NCBI RefSeq assembly: GCF_027889715.1
Contig: NZ_JAPJZH010000002.1
Span: 248,001 to 312,000, forward strand
DNA length: 64,000 nucleotides
Direction of reading: 5' to 3'
Origin: Allohoeflea poritis
GTDB lineage: Bacteria; Pseudomonadota; Alphaproteobacteria; Rhizobiales; Rhizobiaceae
Shown here: positions 46,785 through 54,157 of the stretch, in pieces
Layout of the letters: each line of letters begins with the position of its first letter
Position numbering within the stretch: position 1 is the stretch's first letter
The notes under the pieces: model-generated
Database searches by the model: none
Told to the model about the DNA's origin: nothing
The model's input: only the letters and a program-made list of their open reading frames with translations
Made by a program: the position numbers and the translations under genes

Positions 46785-47372
46785 ATGTCATTTTCACCAC
46801 AATCCGGCAGCCCTGAGAGCCTGCCCGCCAAACGTATCTATACGCTCGCCCGGGTTCTCGCCGTCGCAACGACGGTCGGCATGGTTCTGCTGCCGCTATT
46901 GACCGCCCTCGTCTGGGGCGCGGCGCTGGTCGGCACCCTGCCGCAATGGCTGGCAATGGAGCACCTCGGCGATCCGGCCGGTACTGTCGATCTGACGACA
47001 ACCAGCCCCTTCGCCAAACTCCTCGCGCTATCCGTCGAGATGATCGGCGTTCTTATCTTTGTCTACGGGCTTGCAGGGCTTCGGCGCACCTTCGTTGAGA
47101 GTGCGCGGGGACGCTGGTTTTCCTCAGTTTCGATCAGCGGCTTTCGCCGGTTCGCCTGGGTCAGCCTCGCCATGGTTTTCGTCGAGATCGTCCAGCAATC
47201 CGCCATGAGCGTCATCATGTCCGTCGGCACGCCCGGCCTGCAAAACCAGTTGAGCATTACGTTCGGCTCGCTTGAACTCGCGAAACTCTTTACCGCGCTG
47301 CTGTTCGTCTTCGTCGCGCAGGTCTTCGTGGCCGGCAAGGCCGTTGACGACGAAAACGCCGCCTTTATCTGA
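46785..47372 (+). CDS. DUF2975 membrane protein
   Basis: 195 residues with four hydrophobic segments near residues 22-48, 82-98, 124-148 and 162-182, the DUF2975 pattern. These proteins are commonly encoded directly before a small XRE-type regulator, as here (8-bp gap), and may sense a membrane signal for it. No biochemical role is established. Confidence 0.78.
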   Translation: MSFSPQSGSPESLPAKRIYTLARVLAVATTVGMVLLPLLTALVWGAALVGTLPQWLAMEHLGDPAGTVDLTTTSPFAKLLALSVEMIGVLIFVYGLAGLRRTFVESARGRWFSSVSISGFRRFAWVSLAMVFVEIVQQSAMSVIMSVGTPGLQNQLSITFGSLELAKLFTALLFVFVAQVFVAGKAVDDENAAFI

Positions 47373-47380
47373 GCCGCGCC

Positions 47381-47593
47381 ATGAAGATCATCGTCAATCT
47401 GGACGTCATGCTCGCCCGGCGAAAGATGAAGCTGAAAGACCTCGCCGCCGCGATATCCATCAGCGAGCAGAACGTGTCGCTTATCAAGACTGGCAAGGTG
47501 AAGGGCATCCGCTTCGAGACGCTTGCAAAAATCTGCGAGGTCCTGGATTGCCAGCCGGGCGACATTCTCGAATTTTCCAACGCGGCGGAGTAA
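47381..47593 (+). CDS. Small XRE/Cro-type HTH regulator (YozG-like)
   Basis: 70 residues, essentially only the HTH domain: VNLDVMLARRKMKLKDLAAAISISEQNVSLIKTGKVKGIRFETLAKICEVLDCQPGDILEF. It is the standard partner of DUF2975 proteins. It probably binds the inverted repeats at 46739-46779 and represses its own operon. Confidence 0.88.
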   Translation: MKIIVNLDVMLARRKMKLKDLAAAISISEQNVSLIKTGKVKGIRFETLAKICEVLDCQPGDILEFSNAAE

Positions 47594-47616
47594 GCGGCCC
47601 GGCCGCTTCGGCTTTG

Positions 47617-48609
47617 TCAGTCCAATTCGACGAAACGTCCCTCGGTTACGGATTTCAATGCCGCATCCGCCAGAATCAGCGACTTGAGGCCGTCATCGCC
47701 GTTCGGAGAAATCTCCGCACCGTCGCGCAGCGCGGCGATGAAGGCCGTGATCTCCGCCGCATAGGCGTCCACGTAACGCGTCATGAAGAAATCGTGCAAT
47801 GGCGGGCGCCGGTGCCCCTGCTCCGTCGCAACCTCGATCATCACCGGCCGTTGGTTTTCCGCCGCGACCATGCCTTTCGAACCGTGCACCTCGATACGCT
47901 GGTCATAGCCGTAGCTGGCGCGGCGGGAATTGGTGATCACGCATTGCCGGCCGCTGGGTGTCTGAAGCAGAACGCTTGCGGTATCGAAATCGCCGAGCCG
48001 GCCGATCTCCTCGTCGACGAGAACAGACGCCACCGCGCTGACGCGGGCAATTTCCTCGCCGAGGAGAAATCGTGCCATGTCGAAATCATGGATGGTCATA
48101 TCGCGGAAAATACCGCCCGATTTGGCGATATAGTCTGCCGGCGGCGGGCCCGGATCCCTTGAGGTGAGCTCGACCAGTTCCACATCACCGATCTGGCCCG
48201 CATCGATTGCCGCGCGCACCGCCTGGAAGGATGGATCGAAACGGCGGTTGAAACCGACCATCAGCCTGGCGCCGGTCTGCTGCACCGTGGCAAGGCAGTC
48301 GCGCACGCGCTCGACGCTCAGATCAATGGGCTTTTCGCAGAAGATCGCCTTTCCGGCGCGGGCAAAGCGCTCGATGAGATCCGCATGGGTGTCGGTCGGC
48401 GTGCAGATGACCACGGCATCGATGTCACCGGCAGCTTCGATCTCCTCCAGCGAGCGGACGTCGCAACCGAACGTGTCTGCAAGGCTCTGCGCCGCTTCGG
48501 GAACGGCGTCCATGACCGCGATCAGCCGGGCATCGCTGTTTCCGGTAACGGCGCGGGCATGCACCTTTCCAATGCGCCCTGCCCCGAGCAACGCGAAACG
48601 AACACTCAT
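47617..48609 (-). CDS. iolG: Inositol 2-dehydrogenase
   Basis: 330 residues of the Gfo/Idh/MocA family, closely like rhizobial IdhA: ALLGAGRIGKVHARAV at the start, CEKPIDLSVERV near residue 92 (catalytic Lys in EKP) and DMTIHDFDMARFLLGEE near 170 (substrate Asp/His). It oxidises myo-inositol to 2-keto-myo-inositol with NAD, the first catabolic step. Last gene of the leftward inositol importer operon, 108 bp after the ATPase gene with a hairpin between. Confidence 0.88.
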   Translation of the reverse strand: MSVRFALLGAGRIGKVHARAVTGNSDARLIAVMDAVPEAAQSLADTFGCDVRSLEEIEAAGDIDAVVICTPTDTHADLIERFARAGKAIFCEKPIDLSVERVRDCLATVQQTGARLMVGFNRRFDPSFQAVRAAIDAGQIGDVELVELTSRDPGPPPADYIAKSGGIFRDMTIHDFDMARFLLGEEIARVSAVASVLVDEEIGRLGDFDTASVLLQTPSGRQCVITNSRRASYGYDQRIEVHGSKGMVAAENQRPVMIEVATEQGHRRPPLHDFFMTRYVDAYAAEITAFIAALRDGAEISPNGDDGLKSLILADAALKSVTEGRFVELD

Positions 48610-48684
48610 CTGTCTTGATCCTGTGATCGAAGTTTATCTGTCGAAACGGCTTACAGGCCACCGCCGCGCCGTTCAATAGGGATG

Positions 48685-48712
48685 TCGCCGGCCGGAGATT
48701 GCCGGCCGGCGA
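48685..48712 (-). terminator. GC-rich hairpin between the inositol ATPase gene and iolG
   Basis: TCGCCGGCCGG pairs exactly with CCGGCCGGCGA around a 6-base loop, starting 5 bp after the ATPase stop. There is no T-tract, so read-through into iolG or a Rho-independent stop cannot be decided. Confidence 0.55.
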
Positions 48713-48717
48713 TCAAG

Positions 48718-49497
48718 TCAGACGGTCCCGCCGAGCGATCCCTCAAGCTGCGCCAGTTCCTTGCCGCCAGCCATCATGTCCTGCAGCTCCTCGGCCTCGA
48801 TTTCCCCGCGTTTGGCGGTGCCGAGCGTCTGGCCGCGATTGAGAACGGTGAACCGGTCACCCACGGCAAGCGCGTGGCGCACATTGTGGGAGATGAAGAC
48901 AACACCGATTCCCTTCTTGCGCACCTTGTCGATGGTCGCCAGAACGTTGGACGTCTGGCGCACGCCGAGCGCCGAGGTGGGCTCGTCGAGGATCAGGATC
49001 TTGGCCCCGAAATAGACGGAACGGGCGATCGCCACCGTCTGCCGCTCGCCGCCGGACAACGTGCCGACGGCCTGGCTCGGCTCGCGCAGATGAATGCCCA
49101 TGCGGTCCATCTCCTCCATCGTCACCCGGTTGGCCATTTCGAAATCGATGAATTTCAACGGCCCGACACTCCGCAGCGGCTCGCGCCCCATCCAGAAATT
49201 ACGCGTCACCGACATCAGCGGAATCATCGCAAGATCCTGGTACACGGTGGCGATGCCGGCCTCGATGGCATCGCGTGCCGTGTTGAACACGACCTGCTGA
49301 CCGTCCATGAAGATCTCGCCCCTGGTCGGCTGGTGCACGCCCGCCATCGTCTTGATGAAGGTCGACTTGCCGGCACCGTTGTCGCCGAGCAGGCAGTGGC
49401 ACTCCCCCGGATAGACCGAAATGGAAACGCCGTTGAGCGCAATGACGGAGCCGAAATGCTTCTCGATGTTTTTCAGTTCGATCAGTGGCGTGCTCAT
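48718..49497 (-). CDS. Inositol ABC importer ATPase (single domain)
   Basis: 259 residues of the CUT2 family: Walker [13 protein letters not shown] near residue 38, signature [14 protein letters not shown] near 145, Walker [13 protein letters not shown] and FISHNVRHA. One ATPase domain only, FrcA-like. It lies one base after the permease stop and belongs to the binding protein-permease-ATPase set next to iolG and iolR, so myo-inositol import is the likely role. Confidence 0.9.
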   Translation of the reverse strand: MSTPLIELKNIEKHFGSVIALNGVSISVYPGECHCLLGDNGAGKSTFIKTMAGVHQPTRGEIFMDGQQVVFNTARDAIEAGIATVYQDLAMIPLMSVTRNFWMGREPLRSVGPLKFIDFEMANRVTMEEMDRMGIHLREPSQAVGTLSGGERQTVAIARSVYFGAKILILDEPTSALGVRQTSNVLATIDKVRKKGIGVVFISHNVRHALAVGDRFTVLNRGQTLGTAKRGEIEAEELQDMMAGGKELAQLEGSLGGTV

Positions 49498-49498
49498 A

Positions 49499-50638
49499 TC
49501 AGCGCTCCCCTGTGATGCTGCGGCGGATATAGGTGTTGAGAATCACGGCAAGCAGCAGAATGACACCGAGGAACACGCGGAACAGCGAACTTTCGACGCC
49601 GGCGAAGAACAGGCCCTGCTGGACAACGCCGAAAATCAGCGCACCGAGTGCGGCGCCGATCACCGAACCGTAGCCGCCGGTCAGCAGCGCACCGCCGATG
49701 ACCACCGAAATGATCGCCTCGAACTCCTTCAGCAGACCGCGGTCCGCTGCGGCCGAGCCGAATTCCATCACCTGGCAGGTTGCAAAGACCGTCGCGCAGA
49801 AGGCGGTGAACATGAACATCAGGATCTTCACGCGATTGACCGGAACACCCGAATAACGGGCCGCCTGCGCGTCCCCGCCCGAAGCGAAGATCCAGTTGCC
49901 GAAGCGGGTGCGGGTGAGCAGCACATGGCCGAAAATGATCAGCGCGACCGCCCATACGATCAGCATCGGAATACCGTCGACCACCGGATCGCCCGCACGG
50001 TTGCCGGCGACGAATGTCTGTATCCAGCCATTGTCGCCCATCCACTTGAAGAAACCGGTGAGGATCTTGCCGCCGAACAGCGATGCCAGCCAGTCGCCCT
50101 CCGCTGCATCGCGCACGCCGCCGATAATGGTCTTGTTGGTCGTCAGGATCGCCAGGAAGATGGTCAGTCCGCGCAGGATGTACAAAAACGCCAGCGTCAC
50201 GATAAAGGACGGCAGCCCGGTGCGGATAACGAGAAAACCGTTGAGCCAGCCGATGCCCATGGCGATCAGGAAAGCGGCGATGATCGCAACCCACATGGGA
50301 AGGCCGTAGGTCACGGACAACAATGCGATAACGATGCCGGAAAACCCGATCATCGAGCCTACGGAAAGGTCGAATTCGCCGGCGATCATAAGCAGGCAGG
50401 CGCCGACGGCGATGATCGCGAACTGGGCGGAAACCACCGTCCAGTTGATAACGCCTTCCGGCGAGAACATGCCTGAATCGCGGGCGATCAGAAAGAAAAA
50501 CACAAAGACGAGGATCACGCCGCAGATCGAACCGAGTTCGGGGCGAATGAGCGCCTTTCGCAGCGGGGAAATCTCTCGGATGCGCTCGTCATGCGCCTCC
50601 TCTTGCGGCGGTTCCGCCTTGGTTTCGGCTTCCGACAT
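49499..50638 (-). CDS. Inositol ABC importer permease (CUT2)
   Basis: 379 residues from ATG at 50638 with GGAGGCAG upstream. Long charged N-terminus ([21 protein letters not shown]) and about eight or more membrane spans; [24 protein letters not shown] near residue 85 and [25 protein letters not shown] near 320 are the RbsC-family landmarks. Partner of the adjacent ATPase and binding protein. Confidence 0.92.
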   Translation of the reverse strand: MSEAETKAEPPQEEAHDERIREISPLRKALIRPELGSICGVILVFVFFFLIARDSGMFSPEGVINWTVVSAQFAIIAVGACLLMIAGEFDLSVGSMIGFSGIVIALLSVTYGLPMWVAIIAAFLIAMGIGWLNGFLVIRTGLPSFIVTLAFLYILRGLTIFLAILTTNKTIIGGVRDAAEGDWLASLFGGKILTGFFKWMGDNGWIQTFVAGNRAGDPVVDGIPMLIVWAVALIIFGHVLLTRTRFGNWIFASGGDAQAARYSGVPVNRVKILMFMFTAFCATVFATCQVMEFGSAAADRGLLKEFEAIISVVIGGALLTGGYGSVIGAALGALIFGVVQQGLFFAGVESSLFRVFLGVILLLAVILNTYIRRSITGER

Positions 50639-50770
50639 ATCTGCCTCCAATCCGCACCTGGCATGCCAGGCGGGCCCATGCATTGAATTGTGTGTACGGC
50701 CTCGGCTGTTATTCAGCCCGGCAAAACAATCGGACCCTCAGGCGCAACGCTACGGGCGCGGTCCGTTACG

Positions 50771-50799
50771 AAAAACGGCCGCAGCATTGCCGCGACCGT
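50771..50799 (-). terminator. Rho-independent-type attenuator between inositol binding-protein and permease genes
   Basis: Read leftward, ACGGTCGCGG pairs with CTGCGGCCGT (two G-U pairs) around CAATG, then TTTTT. It begins 9 bp after the binding-protein stop. As at xylF-xylH, it probably lowers permease and ATPase expression relative to the binding protein. Confidence 0.75.
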
Positions 50800-50807
50800 C
50801 ATCTTGA

Positions 50808-51758
50808 CTAGCGGTATTCGCCCGCGTGCTCTTCAACCTTGGAAAGGGCGTCCTTGGTGACGAAACCCGGTCCGGAGTTGATGTTGTTGCCCGGCAGAAC
50901 GCCGAAACGGTTGTAGTTGGCCAGGACGACCACCGGCAGATAGGCCTGCAGGAAGGGCTGCTGGTCAATCCCCCACTGGATGGTGCCGTCCTTGATGCCC
51001 TTGACGATTTCGGTGCCGAGGTCGAACGTGCCGAAATAGATCTGGCCGGCCATGCCGTTTTCCTTCAGCGCCTCGATCGTCGGATCGGCCGATGTCGGTC
51101 CCAGCGTCAGCACCGCTTCGGTATTGGGATTGGCTGAAAGGTAAGCCTTCACGCGGTTCTTGATTTCAGCCGGGTCCTGACCGGAATCGATCATCGAATC
51201 GCCGAGTTCCACGCCAAGACCATCGGCAAAGCCGCGGCAGCGCTCACCGACGACCGGGTTCGATACCACATGGTTCACGCACAGGAACGAACCGATGCCA
51301 TCACGCTTTGCGCGCATTCCTGCGGCAAGGCCGGCATCGTATTCGGGCTGGCCGACATACATCAGCGCGCCGACTTCGGCAGCCTGCTCGGGCGTGCCCG
51401 AATTGATGATGATGACCGGGATGCCCTTGGCGACGGCGTTCTGGATCGGGCCGTTCAGGACGTCCGGGTCGGCCAGCGTCGTGATGATGCCGTCCGGATT
51501 GGACGCCGCTGCCTGCTCGATAATGCGCGCCATGTCGGCAATGTCACCGGTCGGCGGGTTGCGATATTCGACGTCGGCATTCACATGCTCGCCGGCCAGT
51601 GCCAGGCCGTTCTTGATCGTATTCCACCAGGAATCGGAATCAGGCGCATGGCTGATCAGGATGATCCGCTCGCCTTCGGCATTGGCCGATGTGGCGATGC
51701 CAAACATCGTGCCCACGGCGAACACACTCGCGACAAGACCGCGTATCAGTTTTTTCAT
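50808..51758 (-). CDS. Inositol ABC importer binding protein
   Basis: 316 residues from ATG at 51758 with GGAGG upstream. Signal peptide MKKLIRGLVASVFAVGTMFGIATSANA, then a ribose-type periplasmic binding fold (IILISHAPDSDSWWNTIKNG, VPVIIINSGTPEQAAEVGAL). Neighbours (permease, ATPase, iolG, iolR, IolR-type site upstream) point to myo-inositol. An open frame up to 51884 is not needed. Confidence 0.9.
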   Translation of the reverse strand: MKKLIRGLVASVFAVGTMFGIATSANAEGERIILISHAPDSDSWWNTIKNGLALAGEHVNADVEYRNPPTGDIADMARIIEQAAASNPDGIITTLADPDVLNGPIQNAVAKGIPVIIINSGTPEQAAEVGALMYVGQPEYDAGLAAGMRAKRDGIGSFLCVNHVVSNPVVGERCRGFADGLGVELGDSMIDSGQDPAEIKNRVKAYLSANPNTEAVLTLGPTSADPTIEALKENGMAGQIYFGTFDLGTEIVKGIKDGTIQWGIDQQPFLQAYLPVVVLANYNRFGVLPGNNINSGPGFVTKDALSKVEEHAGEYR

Positions 51759-51901
51759 TTCATAATCCTCCACCAGGGTGTCCGGCGGCACCCCCATTTT
51801 CCGGAAAGCCCCTTTTTGCAAAATGAGGCGAAAAACCGCTGCAAATCGAATTCGATGACGAACCGAAAAACGGAATGTATTCACCGAAAAACCGACCTAG
51901 C

Positions 51902-51915
51902 GGAATATTTATTCC
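51902..51915. promoter_or_regulatory. IolR-type operator GGAA-N6-TTCC before the inositol importer
   Basis: GGAATATTTATTCC: perfect GGAA/TTCC arms, with the inner spacer TATTTA. It lies 144 bp upstream of the binding-protein start. Rhizobial RpiR-type IolR proteins are reported to use a GGAA-N6-TTCC motif. Close relatives occur next to iolR (53123-53156) and iolC (54055-54099). Confidence 0.65.
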
Positions 51916-51942
51916 ATTGTTTACCCTCAAGGTCAAGTGCCA

Positions 51943-51960
51943 AGTGCAACCGATTGCACT
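51943..51960. promoter_or_regulatory. LacI-type palindrome AGTGCAACCGATTGCACT
   Basis: Arms AGTGCAA and TTGCACT flank CCGA. The core differs by one base from the perfect palindrome at 57-78. A wider GGTCAA (51931) to TTGACC (51966) pair encloses it. It overlaps the stop codon of the dehydrogenase gene and lies upstream of the importer promoter. Confidence 0.5.
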
Positions 51961-53077
51961 ATTCCTTGACCGAAACCCAGCGCCCTTCCTCGAAAGATCG
52001 CGCCATCGCGTGAACGGTGCGCTCGATGGCAAGCCCCTCGTTGAAATCGATCACATGCGCATCGTCACCGGACATCGCCGCAAGCAGCTGGCGGCATTCG
52101 ATGATCTTCTGGTCGTTGAAGCCGAGCCCGTGCCCCGGTGCGGGCAGGAAGCGGTCATAGGGCGGATGATCGGGAGAGGCGAGAACCGTACAGAATCCCT
52201 GGTTGGCCGCGTGACCGGTGTTTCGGTAGATCTGGAACTCGTTCATCCGCTCCTGGTCGAACAGGATCGAGCCTTGCGAGCCGAATATCTGCATGGCGAC
52301 CCGCCCCTTTCGGCCCCATGCCGAGCGGCTGACGCACAGTGTTCCAGCCGCGCCGCTTTCCAGCCGGATCAGGACGCTCGCGACATCGAAAGTCTCCACG
52401 GAACGGTGCCCGCCTTGCCTGAGCGGCCGCTGCTCGAAAGGCTTTGCCATGTCGGCCATGACCTGCGACACCGGTCCCAGCAATGAATGGATTAGCGACA
52501 GGGGGTGAACGGCAAAATCGTCCAGTGCGCCGTAGCCTGAGGACGCTTCGCTTTTCCAGAAGAAATGGGCTCCAGGATCGGCCATGAAATCCTCGTCCAT
52601 CTCGAAACGGACGTGATGCACGGTTCCGATCTCTCCGGATTCCAACAGCGCCCCGATATGCCGCATGACGGGGTTCTGTATGTAATTGTAGCCGAGGATC
52701 GCCACCTTCCCGCTGGCATGCGCCGCCTCGCGCATGCGCTCGGCATCCTCGACGGCCGGCGCCATCGGCTTCTCGCACCACACATGTTTGCCGGCTTGCA
52801 GAGCGGCGATCGCCATCTCGGCGTGAAAGGCGTTCGGCGTCGTGATCGAAACCACGTCGACCTGCGGATCCTCGATGACGGCCCGCCATTGAGCGGTGCA
52901 TTTGGCAAATCCAAGCTCCCGCGCTTTGGCCGCCGCCTGCTCATCCGTCAGGTCGGCAAGATGGACCAGATGGACGTCCGGACAATCGCCAAAAACCGGA
53001 TTTACGGCGTTCCAGGCCAAGGCGTGACACTTGCCCATATAGCCTGTACCAATCAGGCCAACGCCAACAGATTCCAT
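51959..53077 (-). CDS. Gfo/Idh/MocA-family dehydrogenase (second inositol/cyclitol dehydrogenase candidate)
   Basis: 372 residues: VGVGLIGTGYMGKCHALAW at the start, WCEKPMAPAVEDAERMRE near residue 100 and SGYGALDDFAVHPLSLIHSL near 185. The longer family-2-type layout resembles scyllo-inositol, inosose or other cyclitol dehydrogenases rather than the IolG at 47617. It lies between the inositol importer operon and iolR, divergent from iolR, so co-regulation with inositol genes is likely. Substrate unproven. Confidence 0.82.
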   Translation of the reverse strand: MESVGVGLIGTGYMGKCHALAWNAVNPVFGDCPDVHLVHLADLTDEQAAAKARELGFAKCTAQWRAVIEDPQVDVVSITTPNAFHAEMAIAALQAGKHVWCEKPMAPAVEDAERMREAAHASGKVAILGYNYIQNPVMRHIGALLESGEIGTVHHVRFEMDEDFMADPGAHFFWKSEASSGYGALDDFAVHPLSLIHSLLGPVSQVMADMAKPFEQRPLRQGGHRSVETFDVASVLIRLESGAAGTLCVSRSAWGRKGRVAMQIFGSQGSILFDQERMNEFQIYRNTGHAANQGFCTVLASPDHPPYDRFLPAPGHGLGFNDQKIIECRQLLAAMSGDDAHVIDFNEGLAIERTVHAMARSFEEGRWVSVKE

Positions 53078-53122
53078 CGGATTCTCCAGAAAGACGAGTG
53101 GGGCGAATGATCGATTCTCAAC

Positions 53123-53156
53123 GAAATGATCATTTCCATTGTGGAATATTTATTTC
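53123..53156. promoter_or_regulatory. Two IolR-type half-matching operators in the dehydrogenase/iolR divergent promoter
   Basis: GAAATGATCATTTC (53123-53136) is a perfect palindrome of form GAAA-N6-TTTC. GGAATATTTATTTC (53143-53156) shares 13 of 14 bases with the importer site. The pair, 20 bp apart, sits upstream of both divergent genes, 45-78 bp from the iolR start. Confidence 0.6.
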
Positions 53157-53200
53157 ATTTGTGCCAAATTAGGTCAAGAACGTTTCAAAGGGGAAGCACA

Positions 53201-54046
53201 TTGTCCGCAGACGAAGACACCCTTGCGCCACGCGATTTCGAGTCGCTCCGCAGCCTGATCATCGACCGCCGGAGCGTCCTGCCGAGGCGCCTGGCACAGG
53301 TCGCGAAATACGCGCTTGACCATCCCGATGAAGTCGCCTTCGGCACCGCCGCCAGCATTGCCGGTGCTGCCGATGTTCAGCCTTCGACGCTTGTGCGCTT
53401 TGCCCACCAGCTCGGCTATGACGGCTTCTCCGATCTGCAAAAGGTCTTCCAGGAGCGGCTTCGCGGGCGCAACTCGAGTTACGAGGAACGCATGGAGGCG
53501 TTGAAGACAGCCAAGGAAGATGAAAAGGGCGAAGCGGCGCTGGTGCGCGGCTTCCTCGCGGCTGCCCAGCGCTCCCTTGAGGATTTTTCGAGCCTGGTGG
53601 ACCCGGCACTGCTGTCACGCGCCGTCAATATCCTTGCGGGCGCCGACACCATCTACCTGCTGGCGCGCCGCCGTTCCTATCCGCTTGTCGCACACATGGC
53701 CTACGCTTTCGGCAAGCTGCGCGTGAAAAACAACCTGATCGCGTCGCCCAACGGGATCGATCCGGAAATCGCCGCGATGGCCGGCCGCAATGATGCGGCG
53801 CTGGCGATCAGTTTCTCTCCCTATGCGGCCGACAGCATCAGCCAGGCGCGGGCGATGTCGGATGCCGGTGTCCCGGTGGTCGCCATCACCGACTCCGCCT
53901 TTTCGCCGCTTGCCGATTGCGCGACCGAGTGGCTGGAGGTTGCCGAGTCCGACTATGCCGGCTTCCGCTCGCTGTCCGCCAGCATGGCCCTGTGCATGGC
54001 GCTGCCGGTCGCCATCGCGGAGGCCCGCCTGCAAAAACAGCGATAA
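53201..54046 (+). CDS. iolR: RpiR-family regulator, IolR
   Basis: 281 residues from TTG at 53201, chosen for the AAAGGGGAAG ribosome binding site. N-terminal RpiR HTH (LPRRLAQVAKYALDHPDEVAFGTAASIAGAADVQPSTLVRFAHQLGYDGFSDLQKVFQ) and C-terminal SIS domain (ADTIYLLARRRSYPLVAHMAYAF, ISFSPYAADS) that binds sugar phosphates. Located directly before iolCDEB, it is the expected inositol repressor released by 2-deoxy-5-keto-gluconate 6-phosphate, as known for alphaproteobacterial relatives. An upstream frame to 53126 contains the operators, so it is not used. Confidence 0.9.
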   Translation: MSADEDTLAPRDFESLRSLIIDRRSVLPRRLAQVAKYALDHPDEVAFGTAASIAGAADVQPSTLVRFAHQLGYDGFSDLQKVFQERLRGRNSSYEERMEALKTAKEDEKGEAALVRGFLAAAQRSLEDFSSLVDPALLSRAVNILAGADTIYLLARRRSYPLVAHMAYAFGKLRVKNNLIASPNGIDPEIAAMAGRNDAALAISFSPYAADSISQARAMSDAGVPVVAITDSAFSPLADCATEWLEVAESDYAGFRSLSASMALCMALPVAIAEARLQKQR

Positions 54047-54054
54047 AACCAAAA

Positions 54055-54101
54055 CAGAATTTTTATTCTGAATTGACATGTTTTTGGAATTAATGTTTCA
54101 T
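54055..54101 (+). promoter_or_regulatory. iolC promoter with IolR-type sites
   Basis: TTGACA at 54073 and TTTCAT at 54096 are spaced 17 bp, a good sigma-70 promoter. CAGAATTTTTATTCTG (54055-54070) covers the upstream edge and GGAATTAATGTTTC (54086-54099) covers the -10; both follow the GAA-N6-TTC symmetry of the sites at 51902 and 53143. Binding there would block RNA polymerase. Confidence 0.65.
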
Positions 54102-54157
54102 TGACGTCAGTCCCAAAGCGCGCGCTTGCGGGACCTTATTCCATGCGGAGTTGAAAG

